Positions 11,445 through 22,877 of a DNA stretch of 64,000 nt are shown in pieces; position 1 is the stretch's first letter, and every line of letters begins with the position of its first letter. The DNA is taken from assembly GCF_035222485.1 (NCBI RefSeq), contig NC_085921.1:434001-498000 (forward strand), read 5' to 3'. The notes under the pieces are model-generated. The model did no database searches. It was not told the origin of the DNA and saw nothing but the letters and a program-made list of their open reading frames with translations. The DNA comes from Podospora pseudoanserina. Taxonomy: Eukaryota; Ascomycota; Sordariomycetes; Sordariales; Podosporaceae. The position numbers were made by a program, and so were the translations under genes.

Positions 11445-14179
11445 ATGATTGTGTCCGAAAACCTGCGTACGGCGTCGCTGTACATCAACAACCAGCTACT
11501 GTCTAGAGGCCTGCTGCGCGATGGCCAGAACATCGACTTTACCAACCCGGGGGAGAGCGAGGAGGAGATGGGCGAGACCATGAGCCGGATCATGTCGGTG
11601 GTGAATGACTTGATTTTGCGCCGTGATGTCAGTTTTTATACCCAATTCCCGCCACTTCTCCAAGACATCGGCATACTGACAGGAAACCAACACAGCGCGA
11701 TGCAGAGCACCGTGAATCTCTCTCCGCTACTCTCCGCACGCTGCGCGCCGAGTCCCTCCGACAAGCCAACGACATCCAGCGCCTGCAAGAAAAGAACGCA
11801 GAGGCCCAGCGCAAAGCTGGCCTGAGCGACGCTGCCGAAACTGCTATGAGAACGCACATCAAGACGGCCGAGGCGACGATTCACCGCCTCAAAGAAGAGG
11901 CTGCGAGGACGAAGTTGCTGGCTGCCCAAACACGATCTGCCTGCGCCACAGAGGTCCGCAAGAGGGACCGCCAGATTGAGGGGCTGAAAAAGGCGGTAAC
12001 AGAAGCGGCTAGAGCGAGAGGCGCTAGCAAGAGCCCAGGTGTCACCTCCATCACGGTGGTTGGCGATATCGGCGCCGATGAACAGGGCAACCTATTGCCT
12101 CCCACGCCCACGACGACGGCCAGTAGCAGTGATGGGTATGATCTCCGTCAGGAAACAAACTCGTTCCTCGCTGAATTGGCCAAGGGGCTGAGCGAAGAGA
12201 ATGAGGGGCTTCTGACTCTAATCAGGAGGACGACGGAACAGTTGAAGGACATGAGCGGCTGGGACGGTGGAATGGTGGACAGTGACGGGTATGCTCTGTC
12301 GTTGCCCACCGGTTACGATGACATGGCCGCTGAGATTGAGGCTGTCCTTGAACATCTGAGGACGATCCTTACCAACCCATCATTTGTGCCGATTGAGGAA
12401 GTGGTGGTGAGAGAAGATGAGATCAACAGGCTGCGCGACGGGTGGGAGAAGATGGAGACGCGATGGAAAGAGGCGGTCCATCTCATTGATGGCTGGCGGA
12501 GGAGAATGCAGGCCAGTGGGCGGCCTGTTAATGTGGAGGAGCTCAAGATGGGCCTGCGCCTTAGTCCGGTCAAGGTTCAAAACGTGGAAGAGACGGCTCA
12601 AGGTGGGCTAGGACTGCAATTGGAATCTGTCCATGAGGGCCATGAGAGTTATCATCATGATCAAGTTGACTACCAGGACGAGGACGAGGGTCCTTTGGAG
12701 TTGGTGCCTGAGGGTGGCATGGAGGAACAGGACGACAGCGATACTTCGAGTGTCTTTGAAGACCAGCAGATTGATATGGACGAGTTGGATGTTGAGGAGC
12801 CTAACGTTGAGATCCTTCAGCAGTCGGTCGTGATGCCCTCGCCTCCCGTCGCTCTGGCCCCCCAGCCCAGCCCGTTGCGCGAACATTTTTCGGCCGGAAA
12901 CAAGGGTGGAAGAGACGGCCCCAATTTGAGGAGACGTCCAAAGTTTGTCGAAGAAGGCGTCCGGAGCCGACCCCTTTCTGAAGAATCGCCGTTACCACCT
13001 CCCCATGCCGACAGACCCCAGCAATCACCATCCAAGAAGCCGCTATTATCAGTACGGACCGTGCCTTCTGAGGAAACTGGCACGGCTGCGCAACCGCCTT
13101 CCGCGGCCGTCTCTACACCTGATACATCTATCTCTCTGGACAGCGTCTCGTTGCCTAAGGCCGCCGCGGCGGAACCGAAGAGTGCAGTCACGAAAAAGTC
13201 AGCGCCAACGCCCCCACCGCATGCGACAAGACCAATCAAGAAGCCATCCCCTGCCCCGAGACCAGTAAGGGAAACACGAAAACCTCCATCTCGGCAACAA
13301 GAGCGGGAGGAGAAGAAAACTAGTACTACCAGCACCACCACTACCCGGCAGCAGCAACAGGAAAGCGAAGCCAGGCAGAAAAAGGTCACTTCCCGGCCCC
13401 CCGTAACACGTCCTACCAGACCACCCATCACCCGTGGACGCTCAGAGACCCGCAAAGGGGACAGCGATACCTCCAAGCCCTCCAAGCCAACCGCCCGCAA
13501 CACCTCCGCTACCTCGACCACCTCTACCCGATCCGCGCCAGTCTCATCGAGCTCCAAGACCTCTATCCCGCCCAACCCAGAACCAGCGCCCGGAAAATCC
13601 CCTCGCCGCGTGAACTCTCGCCTTCCCCTCCCACGTAACGCTGGCAGCAGCGGAAGTAATAATTCTGCCTGCGCAGCTGGTACCGCCACTAATAACGCCC
13701 CGGTATTGCAACACCCTCAGTCTCCAACACAAGCCCAGCAATCCCCTCTTTCCATGGCGACCATTCAAGCCAAGCTTGCCGCTTCGGAACGCGATGCTGA
13801 TGCGGCCCGCGTGAGAGCCAAACTCAAGGCAGCAAGGAAGGGCATCCACCTCCCAGGTCCCGGTTCAGGTCGGGTTACAGCAGAGAATAGCATGCCCAAC
13901 ACACCTACCGAAACAATGTCGACCAAGAGTATGAGATCGGAGCAGAGCGACTACATTCAGTATCAGCCTGAGCAGTACGACGATGGTGAGGATGAGCTCA
14001 GCTCATCGGCTGTCCAGCCTCATCAGGTTATCCATGCAGAGAAGCCACGCAAACGGGAGAGGAATTATGGAGAAGCTGTGACGGCACGGAAGACAAGCGA
14101 CAAGGTGGCAAGCCGGAGAAGGAGTACTTTGAATCCATGGGAGCTGGAGACGTTGATAAAGGGTGGAAATGCCGAGTAG
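11445..14179 (+). CDS. ADIP-domain coiled-coil protein, TinC / NIMA-interacting-like (2 exons)
   Basis: Exon 11445-11627 joins exon 11696-14179 across a 68-nt phase-0 intron (GTCAGT...CACAG), giving 888 aa. The N-terminus (ENLRTASLYINNQLLSRGLL, residues 5-24) followed by a charged coiled coil to about residue 160 matches the afadin- and alpha-actinin-binding (ADIP) family. In fungi this family includes the Aspergillus NIMA-interacting protein TinC. A conserved segment near 170-270 follows. The remainder is a long disordered Pro/Ser/Thr/Arg-rich region with acidic stretches. Family knowledge suggests a cytoskeletal or mitotic (spindle pole/NIMA kinase) role; this is inferred, not visible. ATG 11445 immediately precedes the conserved block. 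The long antisense frame at 12817-13689 reflects its biased codon use. Confidence 0.8.
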
Positions 14180-15133
14180 TTAGGACGGGTAGTGAAAGAA
14201 ATTGGATATGAATTGGAAAGGCAGGAACAGGGAGGCAATCGTTGTTGGGAGTTGAAGGAGCTGCGGAGTTGGAAAGTGTTGGACTGTTGGAATTTTGGAG
14301 TTCAGTTCATCCCCTTTCATCCTGGAAGGCATTTTCATGACGGGTTTTTTTCGTTTTCATATCTTTTCATATCATTACATCGCATTCCCTTCACATCATC
14401 AACCTCCTACCACCAATCCCCCCCAGGTCCATCGTTTATATAAGGTATATACACCCTCCCGCATCACGTACAAACACTGCCATCACTTTTTTTCATCATG
14501 CATTGGGAGAGTTTCTGGAAATTCGGTTACACATCACATCATACATCACACACACGTGTCCCCAAACTTATCTACCTTGTCTTAATCAGCGCTCGCTTTC
14601 CCCGTCTTGACTGTCCAGTTGGGTTTCTATTCATGTTTCGTGGCAGGCTTTTCGTTCTGAAATGTGTGTTGTTGCATGGTTGGATCTGGTGTTCATCTCA
14701 TGTCTTTGTTATTGCTGCATTTTGTATTTGCATCCTCTCACTTTGCAAGCATGCTTGCCCCATAATCATTGTCAAAGGAAAGGAGTATCTGGAATTTTGG
14801 AGAGCCTTGTGCGAGTTTGGAAAGTGCTAGATAGTGCTATACCCCCCCTACCACCCCCTCTTTAATAAAAGAATATCCATAGTTTTCAATCTTGACTCTT
14901 GTTTTGTATGTGACTGTGCTGGGTAAGATGCTTGGGTAGCTTATGACACAGTGGCATTGTTCAACCCACAGGAAATATCTGATGGCCTGGCCGTTCAGTT
15001 GGCAAGACAAAAGAAAGATAATCCCATCAAGAGGATGGTGAGGATGTAAACGACAACCCAGTCCTTGGTATTGGGAGACAACGGTGCCAAGACTTGGTGA
15101 TGGAGTCAAGTGGACCCCCAAAAAGAGCCAAAA
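14180..15133. other. Intergenic: 3' flank of the coiled-coil gene
   Basis: T- and C-rich DNA typical of a fungal 3' untranslated and downstream region, including AATAAA-like words near 14865. No supported coding sequence. Confidence 0.5.
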
Positions 15134-15252
15134 ACATACAACACCGAGGATTCCCCAGTGGTCACCCACCTGAGTACTAGTTCGGCCCTCAGCTGTTTGA
15201 CTAGGGGAGAGCGGACGGGATCCCGTATTTTCAGCTGGGTATGGTCGTATGT
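15134..15252 (-). rRNA. 5S ribosomal RNA
   Basis: The minus strand reads as a complete 119-nt 5S rRNA, from ACATACGACCATACCC at 15252 to GGTGTTGTATGT at 15134. It contains the conserved GGGATCCCGTCCGCTCTCCC segment and the internal C-box region GGTGGGTGACCACTGGGGAA. A T-run on the transcribed strand directly after the 3' end serves as an RNA polymerase III terminator. The 5' and 3' ends are complementary (ACATAC/GTATGT), forming helix I. A single 5S gene away from the rDNA fits the dispersed 5S genes known from Neurospora and relatives. Confidence 0.95.
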
Positions 15253-15505
15253 GATGGTTGTTACTGATTCTTTCGCCTATATGTGAACAGGTTTAGCCTA
15301 GCTGGGAAGCTGAGCCCATGATTGCAGCTTCCCGTGTTATTATGACTCAGTGATCGCTCCTGCCGTTGGTGGTAGATATGGGGATGTGCTGTCATTGGGA
15401 AGGTGCCACCTGCTCAAAGAAAACGGCAGAAGAGACAAGGAAGGGACGACGATGACTTGTCTACCTTGAGTTGTTGCTCTGACTTTCCATCCCCCTTTAC
15501 CTTTT

Positions 15506-15593
15506 ACCACATTACCACATTACCACGTTATCACATTACCACATTACCACATTACCACATTCCCACATTACCCCATTCCCACATTACCCCTTT
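15506..15593. repeat. 8-bp minisatellite, about 11 units
   Basis: The unit ACCACATT repeats about eleven times. Early copies are nearly perfect and the right-hand copies drift to CCCACATT and ACCCCATT. It lies about 250 bp from the 5S rRNA gene. Confidence 0.9.
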
Positions 15594-16496
15594 CCAGTCT
15601 TTCGCCTTTCGTTACTCCTAAAAATCGGTTGACAGGGGTCTCGAGGTGATCGGGCATCGTTTCGTCGTGTTCAAGTCGGGTCGGTAATCCAAGATTTCCA
15701 AGATTTCCCCCATGTAGCCTTTCCTTGCCTTTGAATCCTCCCTCACACATGATGCCTCCTTCAAGTCGAGAACCACATCGCGTCCTGTCGTCCATATCCC
15801 CCGTGAATACCCACCTGGGCCCCTTCCCTCCTCACCCTTTCCCACTCCCCTGATTCCCCAACGATCTTACTTGGCACCTTGCCAACGGCCCATGACCAAG
15901 ACTCTCCCCTTCTAGTCTGCGCTTCCTCTCTGATCCTTCTCGAAGTTGAGTGGGTACCTAGTCGGATCGGGGTGTGAAGGATCCTCTTTCAGCCAGTTCT
16001 CGCGGTTAGTCATGACAGCCAATCTTCCCATACTGTATCATATCGACCTCTCACTCGTCCTCCCACTCAGTCAAATGTCTCTTTGATCTTCATGCTTCTC
16101 CATTGCTCTCTGCCGTTGCGAATCCCTGCTTGTGATTATGTTGTCGTCGATTTCGTTCTTGTGAGCTTCATTTCTTTCGAGTCCCAGGCTTGAGGTCCTT
16201 CTCTCGTTATCCTGTCAGGCATCGTTGCTCGGGTGTGGTCGATGTCGAGGCCGATATCAAAGGCCATCCTATTGTGGTGTTGTCAAGTGTTGATGTTGCC
16301 TTCACGTTGCCATAGTTGTGCCTTAACCGCCCAGATCGTCCCATCATCCATCAAACGTCGAAGTCCATGCCCGTCATGATCAAAACAATCGAGGGAAGGG
16401 ACCATCTCTTCTGCAATCGGGGTTGTTGTTCTCTTCAACAAGAAATGATGGACAGGAGAAGAGGGAAGCAGAGAGAAGGGGGCCGACGAGGGGACC

Positions 16497-16516
16497 AAGG
16501 GGGGGGAGGGGGGGCG
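16497..16516 (+). repeat. G-run with quadruplex potential
   Basis: The sequence around AAGGGGGGGGAGGGGGGGCGG provides several runs of three or more G separated by single bases on the plus strand. It sits in intergenic DNA. Confidence 0.5.
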
Positions 16517-19500
16517 GACAGTATGATATATAGATACTTCATCCTGATGCGAGATCGGGGAGGAAGAAGAGGGGATGATATGCGTACTTGCGCGTACCTT
16601 GCCCAGCCCAGGTGTGGGCGGGTGTGCGTCACGAGCCCTCCTTGCTGTCCTCTCCCCCTTTCATCTGACACCTGTCTGTCAAGTGAAACTTGGCGTTTTG
16701 TCCGGTTTCTGTCAGATGTCATGTCATGTATGCCACCCTCCTGAACAGCGGTCATGCCCACAGATACCCGACTCTTGTTGTTTCGTCCAATGATAAGCTG
16801 ATGTTCGGTTTTATATCCATGGAATCGTTCATCTGGGGCGTTGGTGGCGGCCAGAGGGCGGTTGTACAAGGAGTATGGGGGCTTGATGGCGTAGTTGGGA
16901 TCGTCTTGATACCTACTCGCAGAGCAACATCGCAATCCCCGTCCGGTGACGGCGGCGGCGATCCCATATCAGTATCTTCTTGTGTTTTTTTTATATCCCT
17001 CGCCTTCTCGCGGCATCGGCCATCGGTTCTTTCGGCCACCGACTTTTTATTCCGTGTGCTGTCGTGTGTCTGCAGCATACAAAGACGGGACGAAACGAAC
17101 GTGCATGGTGGCCAACGAAACAAGAACAAGCCTCTTGATGCAACGTACAGCGAAGAAAACACTATACGGGAAGAAGAATCTAGAGTTGATGTAACGTGTG
17201 ATGAGGAGTTGAAGTAAAGGGATGAGGACTTACACTGCCGTCGTCCGGCACCGCAACTCCCTGTCATGATTGAAAACCGTTAGCCATAGGGTTCCCTTCC
17301 CGTTCACCCATCGTCGACAGTATTTTCAAAATGAAGATAGATGGCCAGAATGCAGCTCAACCCGGAGACTGAATGACTCGAATATCTGGTTCGCTCTTCC
17401 CCCCCAAGTCCTCCGAGATAGGTACCCATTCTCGGACTTCTCAGGGACACCACCGGAGGTAAGTAAAAGCATGTCTCTCTTCCTCCCTTAAGACGGAACA
17501 CGGGGAAGCCGTGTGCTTGACACATGTCAAAAGACGTCAAGGATCTGTCAAGAAGCAGAACGTTCCATGTACCCTATTTCTGCCTTTGGCCTTTGGTCTC
17601 GCGCACCTTCTGATCCCTTATAGCAATCTCATTGATATTAAATAGATGCCTCATAACGTCGGAGCCCTGAAAAGTGAAAAGGCTTCACAATATCCTCTAG
17701 AATGGTAATGACTGGTAGCCAGGAAGCAGATAGACTGATGTTACCCATCACTGCCATCCAAGCCCACTTTCTTTTCTGCATGATGTACCAACAACGATCA
17801 TAACCACTTTTCGTGAGGCTTGGACAATGTCATGACATCTCACGGCAGAAGGGGGCACTGGAAACGAGGCTCTACCTTCGGAATCGCCTCGCCCTTTCCC
17901 CATCAATGGCCGATCGGATTGGCTGGCGCCGTCAACAGACGCCTCTTTTTGTACGTACGGGCTTCCCACAAGCTAAATCTGGTCCGAGCAGTATTACATG
18001 TCCGGTCTGTGTATGATACGCCCCAGCTTGTTGATATTTCGGCACCGAGCCGTCTTTCTGCCCCAATCCACAAGGCCCTCGAGGGGGATATCTATCAGGC
18101 AATCATGGTGTGCTAGGACCAGTGGACACCAGTTGAGCCTCCCCCGACTCGAATCGACATTCTAGAAACACAGAACTTCCGGCGCCGGCAACAAAGCTAA
18201 CCGAACGTTGAAAATGGCCGACAATTACTGGATCTCCGATGATTAAAAGAACAAGGGGAGACTTGTAATACCGCCTATGGTGAGAATCTACCCTGGCTTC
18301 AAGACCACACATGAATGGTTAATCTTTCGGATATCGGGGTTCCTCCGAGAAAAGGCAAGTGCCAAAACAGTCATTGAAATGGCTAATGGTCGCGGCTTTG
18401 ACCGATCCAAAACTCAAGACCCACGTGCTGGAGGATCAACACACTTCGGGTGTCCGTGATATGCTGGACCTCCGCGAGGCGTGATAAGCTCCGGGCATAG
18501 ATAAAAAAAGAGAAAGGGACCTCGGCCATAGGATTTTGATGTTTCCCAGACCATTGTACACATCACTTGACATTTGACAATGATGCTTTGTCGGCAGATG
18601 AGAATGAAGCTGCGCGTCTCGGTCAATAAGTGTTCGGTGGTGAGCCATGCCCGAGATCAGCCGGCTACGACGTGCTGCCTTGTCCAATCAACCTGCCGAA
18701 CACAACATGAAGAACCGAAGCCAAGGCACGCCTTCTTTTTCGACGAGCTCTCGAGACTGCCGCCCCGTTGAAGCCATCACCTCAGTTGTCAACTCGACAA
18801 TAAAAGCGCCGAATCCATGCTAGACACCCTCCTGTTCAGCGCCGAGACGATCTCCCGCACCATGATTACGACGCTAGATCAGCCAGATCGTCCAATGTGA
18901 CATGGGGCGAACCAATCAGCTGCAGCATGGCAGGGCAGACGATAAAAGCCGTTGGTGTTTTCCAACCGTCAGAAGATTACCTAGCATTGGAATCGGAGAA
19001 GCAAGACACTCCAACGGCTACTAGATGTCTTGTTTGTCGGGAGTTGGTTGCTGTGTCAGCATCTTCCGCTCTTTGTTTACCTGGCGAGTTTTGAACAGGA
19101 AATGATGGAAGACAAATGGCGACGACATTGAGATGGTGTAACTCGCACCCGCACTCTGACGTGTTCTCGAACACCCCCCCTCACGGCTTCCTTTCAAGAA
19201 AGAGGTGGGTGGGTGAGTGGAGGAGGGGGAGGACGTTGTGGCAGGAGCCATCCATCATGCCTACGGAAGGCACATCGGGTAAGGTAGGTACGTCTCTTAC
19301 TCTCTTGCATTCTTACACAAACACAAACAAACACACAGACCGCAGTAGATCACCAGAGATCAACCAACCAAGAGAAACGCCGCTCCCGCCCTGAGACCTC
19401 GAGTCTCATCAAGCCAGCCTCTGAGCCTTCGGGATGTCCAAGACACCAGAGACCTGGTCCACTCAAAAGCTTCCGACTGTCTCAGACCAGCAGATTGGTG

Positions 19501-22500
19501 CACGGGGACGGTGAGCGCTGCCCGTCTCCCTTGCTCACCGATGGAGTCACGTCTGCCTATCAAGGCATCAATAAGATTTCTCGCCAACCCGTTGAGGAGG
19601 TCACCGCCCCTTCTCCCTTCCGGGCCATCGTCATGCCGGCGGCCCCGGAGTGCCAGAATGACCGGCATAGAATCGGGCGCCTCGTATGATTCGTGATGGT
19701 GGACTCGGTATACAAACTTCAGCTTGGTTCAGTCATCAAACAAAAGAGATCGCCCCGCCAGGCGCCGACATGGCCAACAAATGCGGGGGGCTATCGCCGG
19801 CTTGGTCCTCCGCTCGGCGTCTCCTCGTGACCGAGCCACAGCAGCTCGCTAACAGCTCAGCGACGCCATCCAGCCCTGTGCTTGCCGTAGAGCTCGAAAG
19901 CGATATCCAACACGAGTCCCGGGACCAAGAATATCCATATCTGGAAATGGGCCAGGATCATGGCGCGCCCCAATTGGCCCGGCCATGAAGGTCGTGGCGC
20001 GGCTTGGTGACTGGTTGGCGTTTGTGGTCCAAAGCATATTCTTGGTGCCTCCCAAGGTCCAAGGTGCTCTCTCTCTCGACATTTTGTTGAGAGAACCCAA
20101 CGGTCTCAATCAATCAATGCATTACTCGCAAGTCGCCAGGGTGTCGGGCGACAAGCAAGAGACTAATGCTCTTGAACCAAATCAGCCTATCAAACGGACA
20201 CTTTACGACCAACAGCCGCCCACCCCGCCAGCGCCGAGAACTGGAGCCTTCATCAACAAGCTTATTTTTAGCGGACTCGCAATATGCTCGTAATTGGGCC
20301 CTCTAAATCAAGATATGGTTCAAGATATTCCCGCATGTGCGGAGACGAAGCTTTACGCGGGCTCGCACGACATCATCCTCTCCCCCTGACCCTGGTTCTG
20401 ACTCTGGCTGGCCCCTGGCGAACCTTTGAGACAAGCATCATCTAGCAGAGAACCTAGAGGGAACATGACTAAATGACAGTCGAGAAAGAGTCACGAGATG
20501 ACCGAATCCAGCAATCTTACCAGAGTGACCCCTTTGGAGAGATGAAGAGCTTTGTTACTTGAAGTGGTCATGTTGTTGGGGGGGTGGGCAGCCTTAACCC
20601 TGATGGCCAGGGGTCAACCCCAGATTCACAGGGGGGGCTCATTCGGGTTAGCCTATGCTCGCAGCTCAGTGGAGCTCCCGGCAGTGGGGGTTGTGCTGAT
20701 CTGTCCAGGGACAAGGCTTATTCACAAAAAGCTTGCTTGCACCCCGTCATGCAGTATTCTCAAGCTCCTCGAGGCCGTCGATATTGAGGGCCTCATCTAT
20801 TTTCCAGCACCTGCCACGGAAACCAAACCAGGTTGCGGGATGAGATGTTGCTTCACACTATACAAAGTTCCCAAATGTTGATATGGCCATATCAAGCCGC
20901 CTTTTGTGCCGCAGAACCGAGCTGCTTCTCCCTGGCTTCCAGGTCCCGAATACGCAGCAAAAGTATTTGTCAAGCAGTAGCAAGCAGTAGATTTCATAAT
21001 TCAACGAGAAACCTTCACCCTCAGCTATCGACAACTCTGGTCGGTGGCACCGACAGTCTGACTTGGCTTCACCAACTGTTGTGTCGGCCAAACCTAGATT
21101 GAACCCCCCAACATGCACAATGACTCGTGCCCGCATGTGTTCTCTACGAACTAACTGGACAACTTCTTGGGACCGCTATTCCGTCTTTCCCTGGCCGCGA
21201 CGGGTAACGGGCGTGAGAGTGACTTCCCTAGTCGGTCATATCAGATGCGGGCGGGAGAAGCAGCAGATGCAGGGTGTTATGAACGGATGAAGAGGAGGGG
21301 GGTGGACCAGCCGCCCTTGGGCCGCGCTTAACAGCCAGATGCAGCGGCTGGCAGCTCCAGCTCACGGCGTGACCGTATCAATGCCGATGATGTGGGTTGA
21401 TCTCCCACCTGGCCCTTTGATACAACACCGAACCTTGCATACGCTTAGTATCCATTCCCATCGACGTTGGAGAACTGGCAAATTGGCATTGGCACCCTCT
21501 TCACACCGTCCGGCCGCCGCGCCCCTTCTTCCGCTGCCTCATCCACCTTTTGCTCTCGCCGGCGCCGAATTGTGCCTGAGAGACAGCCACCTCACCCACC
21601 TCATCCACCTCACGAACTTGCCAACAGTCGTCATCGATGCCATGCCTGGGCAGCCAGCCACTGGATGATCAACGACGTCGTACTCAGCGACGATTCAGTC
21701 CCGAGACGATGTCTTCGGGTCCCACGGTGCGGGCCTTGTCCTTCGTCAATGGAACCCTTCTAGCACCCAGATCGAACCCCTCTCTCGCCTGCTCCCCTTG
21801 TTTACTTGGCAGCGTTGCACTCCCGGCGGGCTTACCCTCGTCTTGCTGTCCCTCGAAACCCTTACAATTTCAGCCCGTCGGCCGACTGGCCAATTTGCGC
21901 TGTAGTCTTCCTCTTCTTCCGGGACTCAAGGGCAACTTGTGCATGTATACACCTGAGATCACCAGCGCGTGCTGTGCTGCCATGCTGGCAGGTTTCACTC
22001 CCTGGGGAGCGCTGCTTTTGCCCTTTCTGCAGACAGTGATATTCTTCTGTCGGACCTGTGGCGCCGTGGTATCACTGTCTCTGACCCTTTCGTTCTTTCT
22101 TGTGTCCCAGAATCTGTCTCTCGTTGCTGGACGCGAGAGGTGCCCGCCTTTCTGACCGCTCCTCGACTGCTGTCTACACAACATCGTCTTCATCCAAGGT
22201 GGTGAAGTGGATTAGTGGCTCGCACCGTCGATACCACAAACGTCACCCCATCTCTTTTATACTCTGCACTACCGCACGACCATACTTCATCGGGAACAGT
22301 GTTATCTGGCCTTGCCCCCCCCCTTTGCCGTGGACCTGTTTTAGACAACCAGGCGACAGGAAGACGCGCTGTCTCAAGTGTGGGAAGGAAGTACCCATGT
22401 ACCTCATCCCACCACATCCTTGACCCCTGCTTCTCTTCCATAAACCACAACCCATCCACATGCTGGATGAGCTCAGCTTTGCCGATGCTCAACAGGCACC

Positions 22501-22671
22501 CTGATGAGCATGAATGGGTGTCTTATCAATATCTCCGTCGTTCAAAAAGCTTCCGGCCCTCAAACCCGGCACCTTCCTTACCTAACTTCTCCATCAGAAG
22601 AAGAACAAAAGCTGCATACCGAGAAGGTACCACCTGCAGACGCTTAAGTTGATTGCCCTTGCTCACGTCGA

Positions 22672-22682
22672 TCGGGCCTCGG
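22672..22682. promoter_or_regulatory. Possible relaxed AflR-type site (TCGN5CGG)
   Basis: TCGGGCCTCGG lies 196 bp upstream of the Cmr1-like start codon. It fits the relaxed TCG-N5-CGR form but not the stricter consensus at the fifth base. Such sequence is common by chance. Confidence 0.2.
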
Positions 22683-22877
22683 CCTTTTGCTTCTTCTGCG
22701 TGCTTCCAGTCTCTGTTAGACTCCTTCTCCCTTCACATTTGTCGTCGAAAAACATCACAGGAGCGTCAACTCCTCGTCACCACCCACGCCTTTGGATACA
22801 CACAGCACTGCCCACAACAATCTACCTGTCACTGTGGCCTCTAGGTTCCACCAACAACAGCAAAGACGCACAGTATT

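Larger units (their letters stand above)
15253..22877. other. Long intergenic region upstream of the Cmr1-like regulator
   Basis: 7.6 kb with no supported protein gene on either strand. Open frames up to about 175 codons occur (for example 16435-17267 on both strands), but they overlap in several frames and show no domain or splice pattern. It holds an 8-bp minisatellite at 15506-15593 and a G-run at 16497-16516. The final 1-2 kb before 22878 is C/T-rich and may be leader or promoter of the regulator. Confidence 0.55.

Noticed and set aside
12817-13689. 290-codon minus-strand frame
   Set aside because: Antisense to the disordered Ser/Pro-rich part of the TinC-like gene; low complexity and no family.
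16435-17267. 166-175 codon frames on both strands
   Set aside because: They overlap on opposite strands, have low-complexity residues, and show no start context or splice logic.
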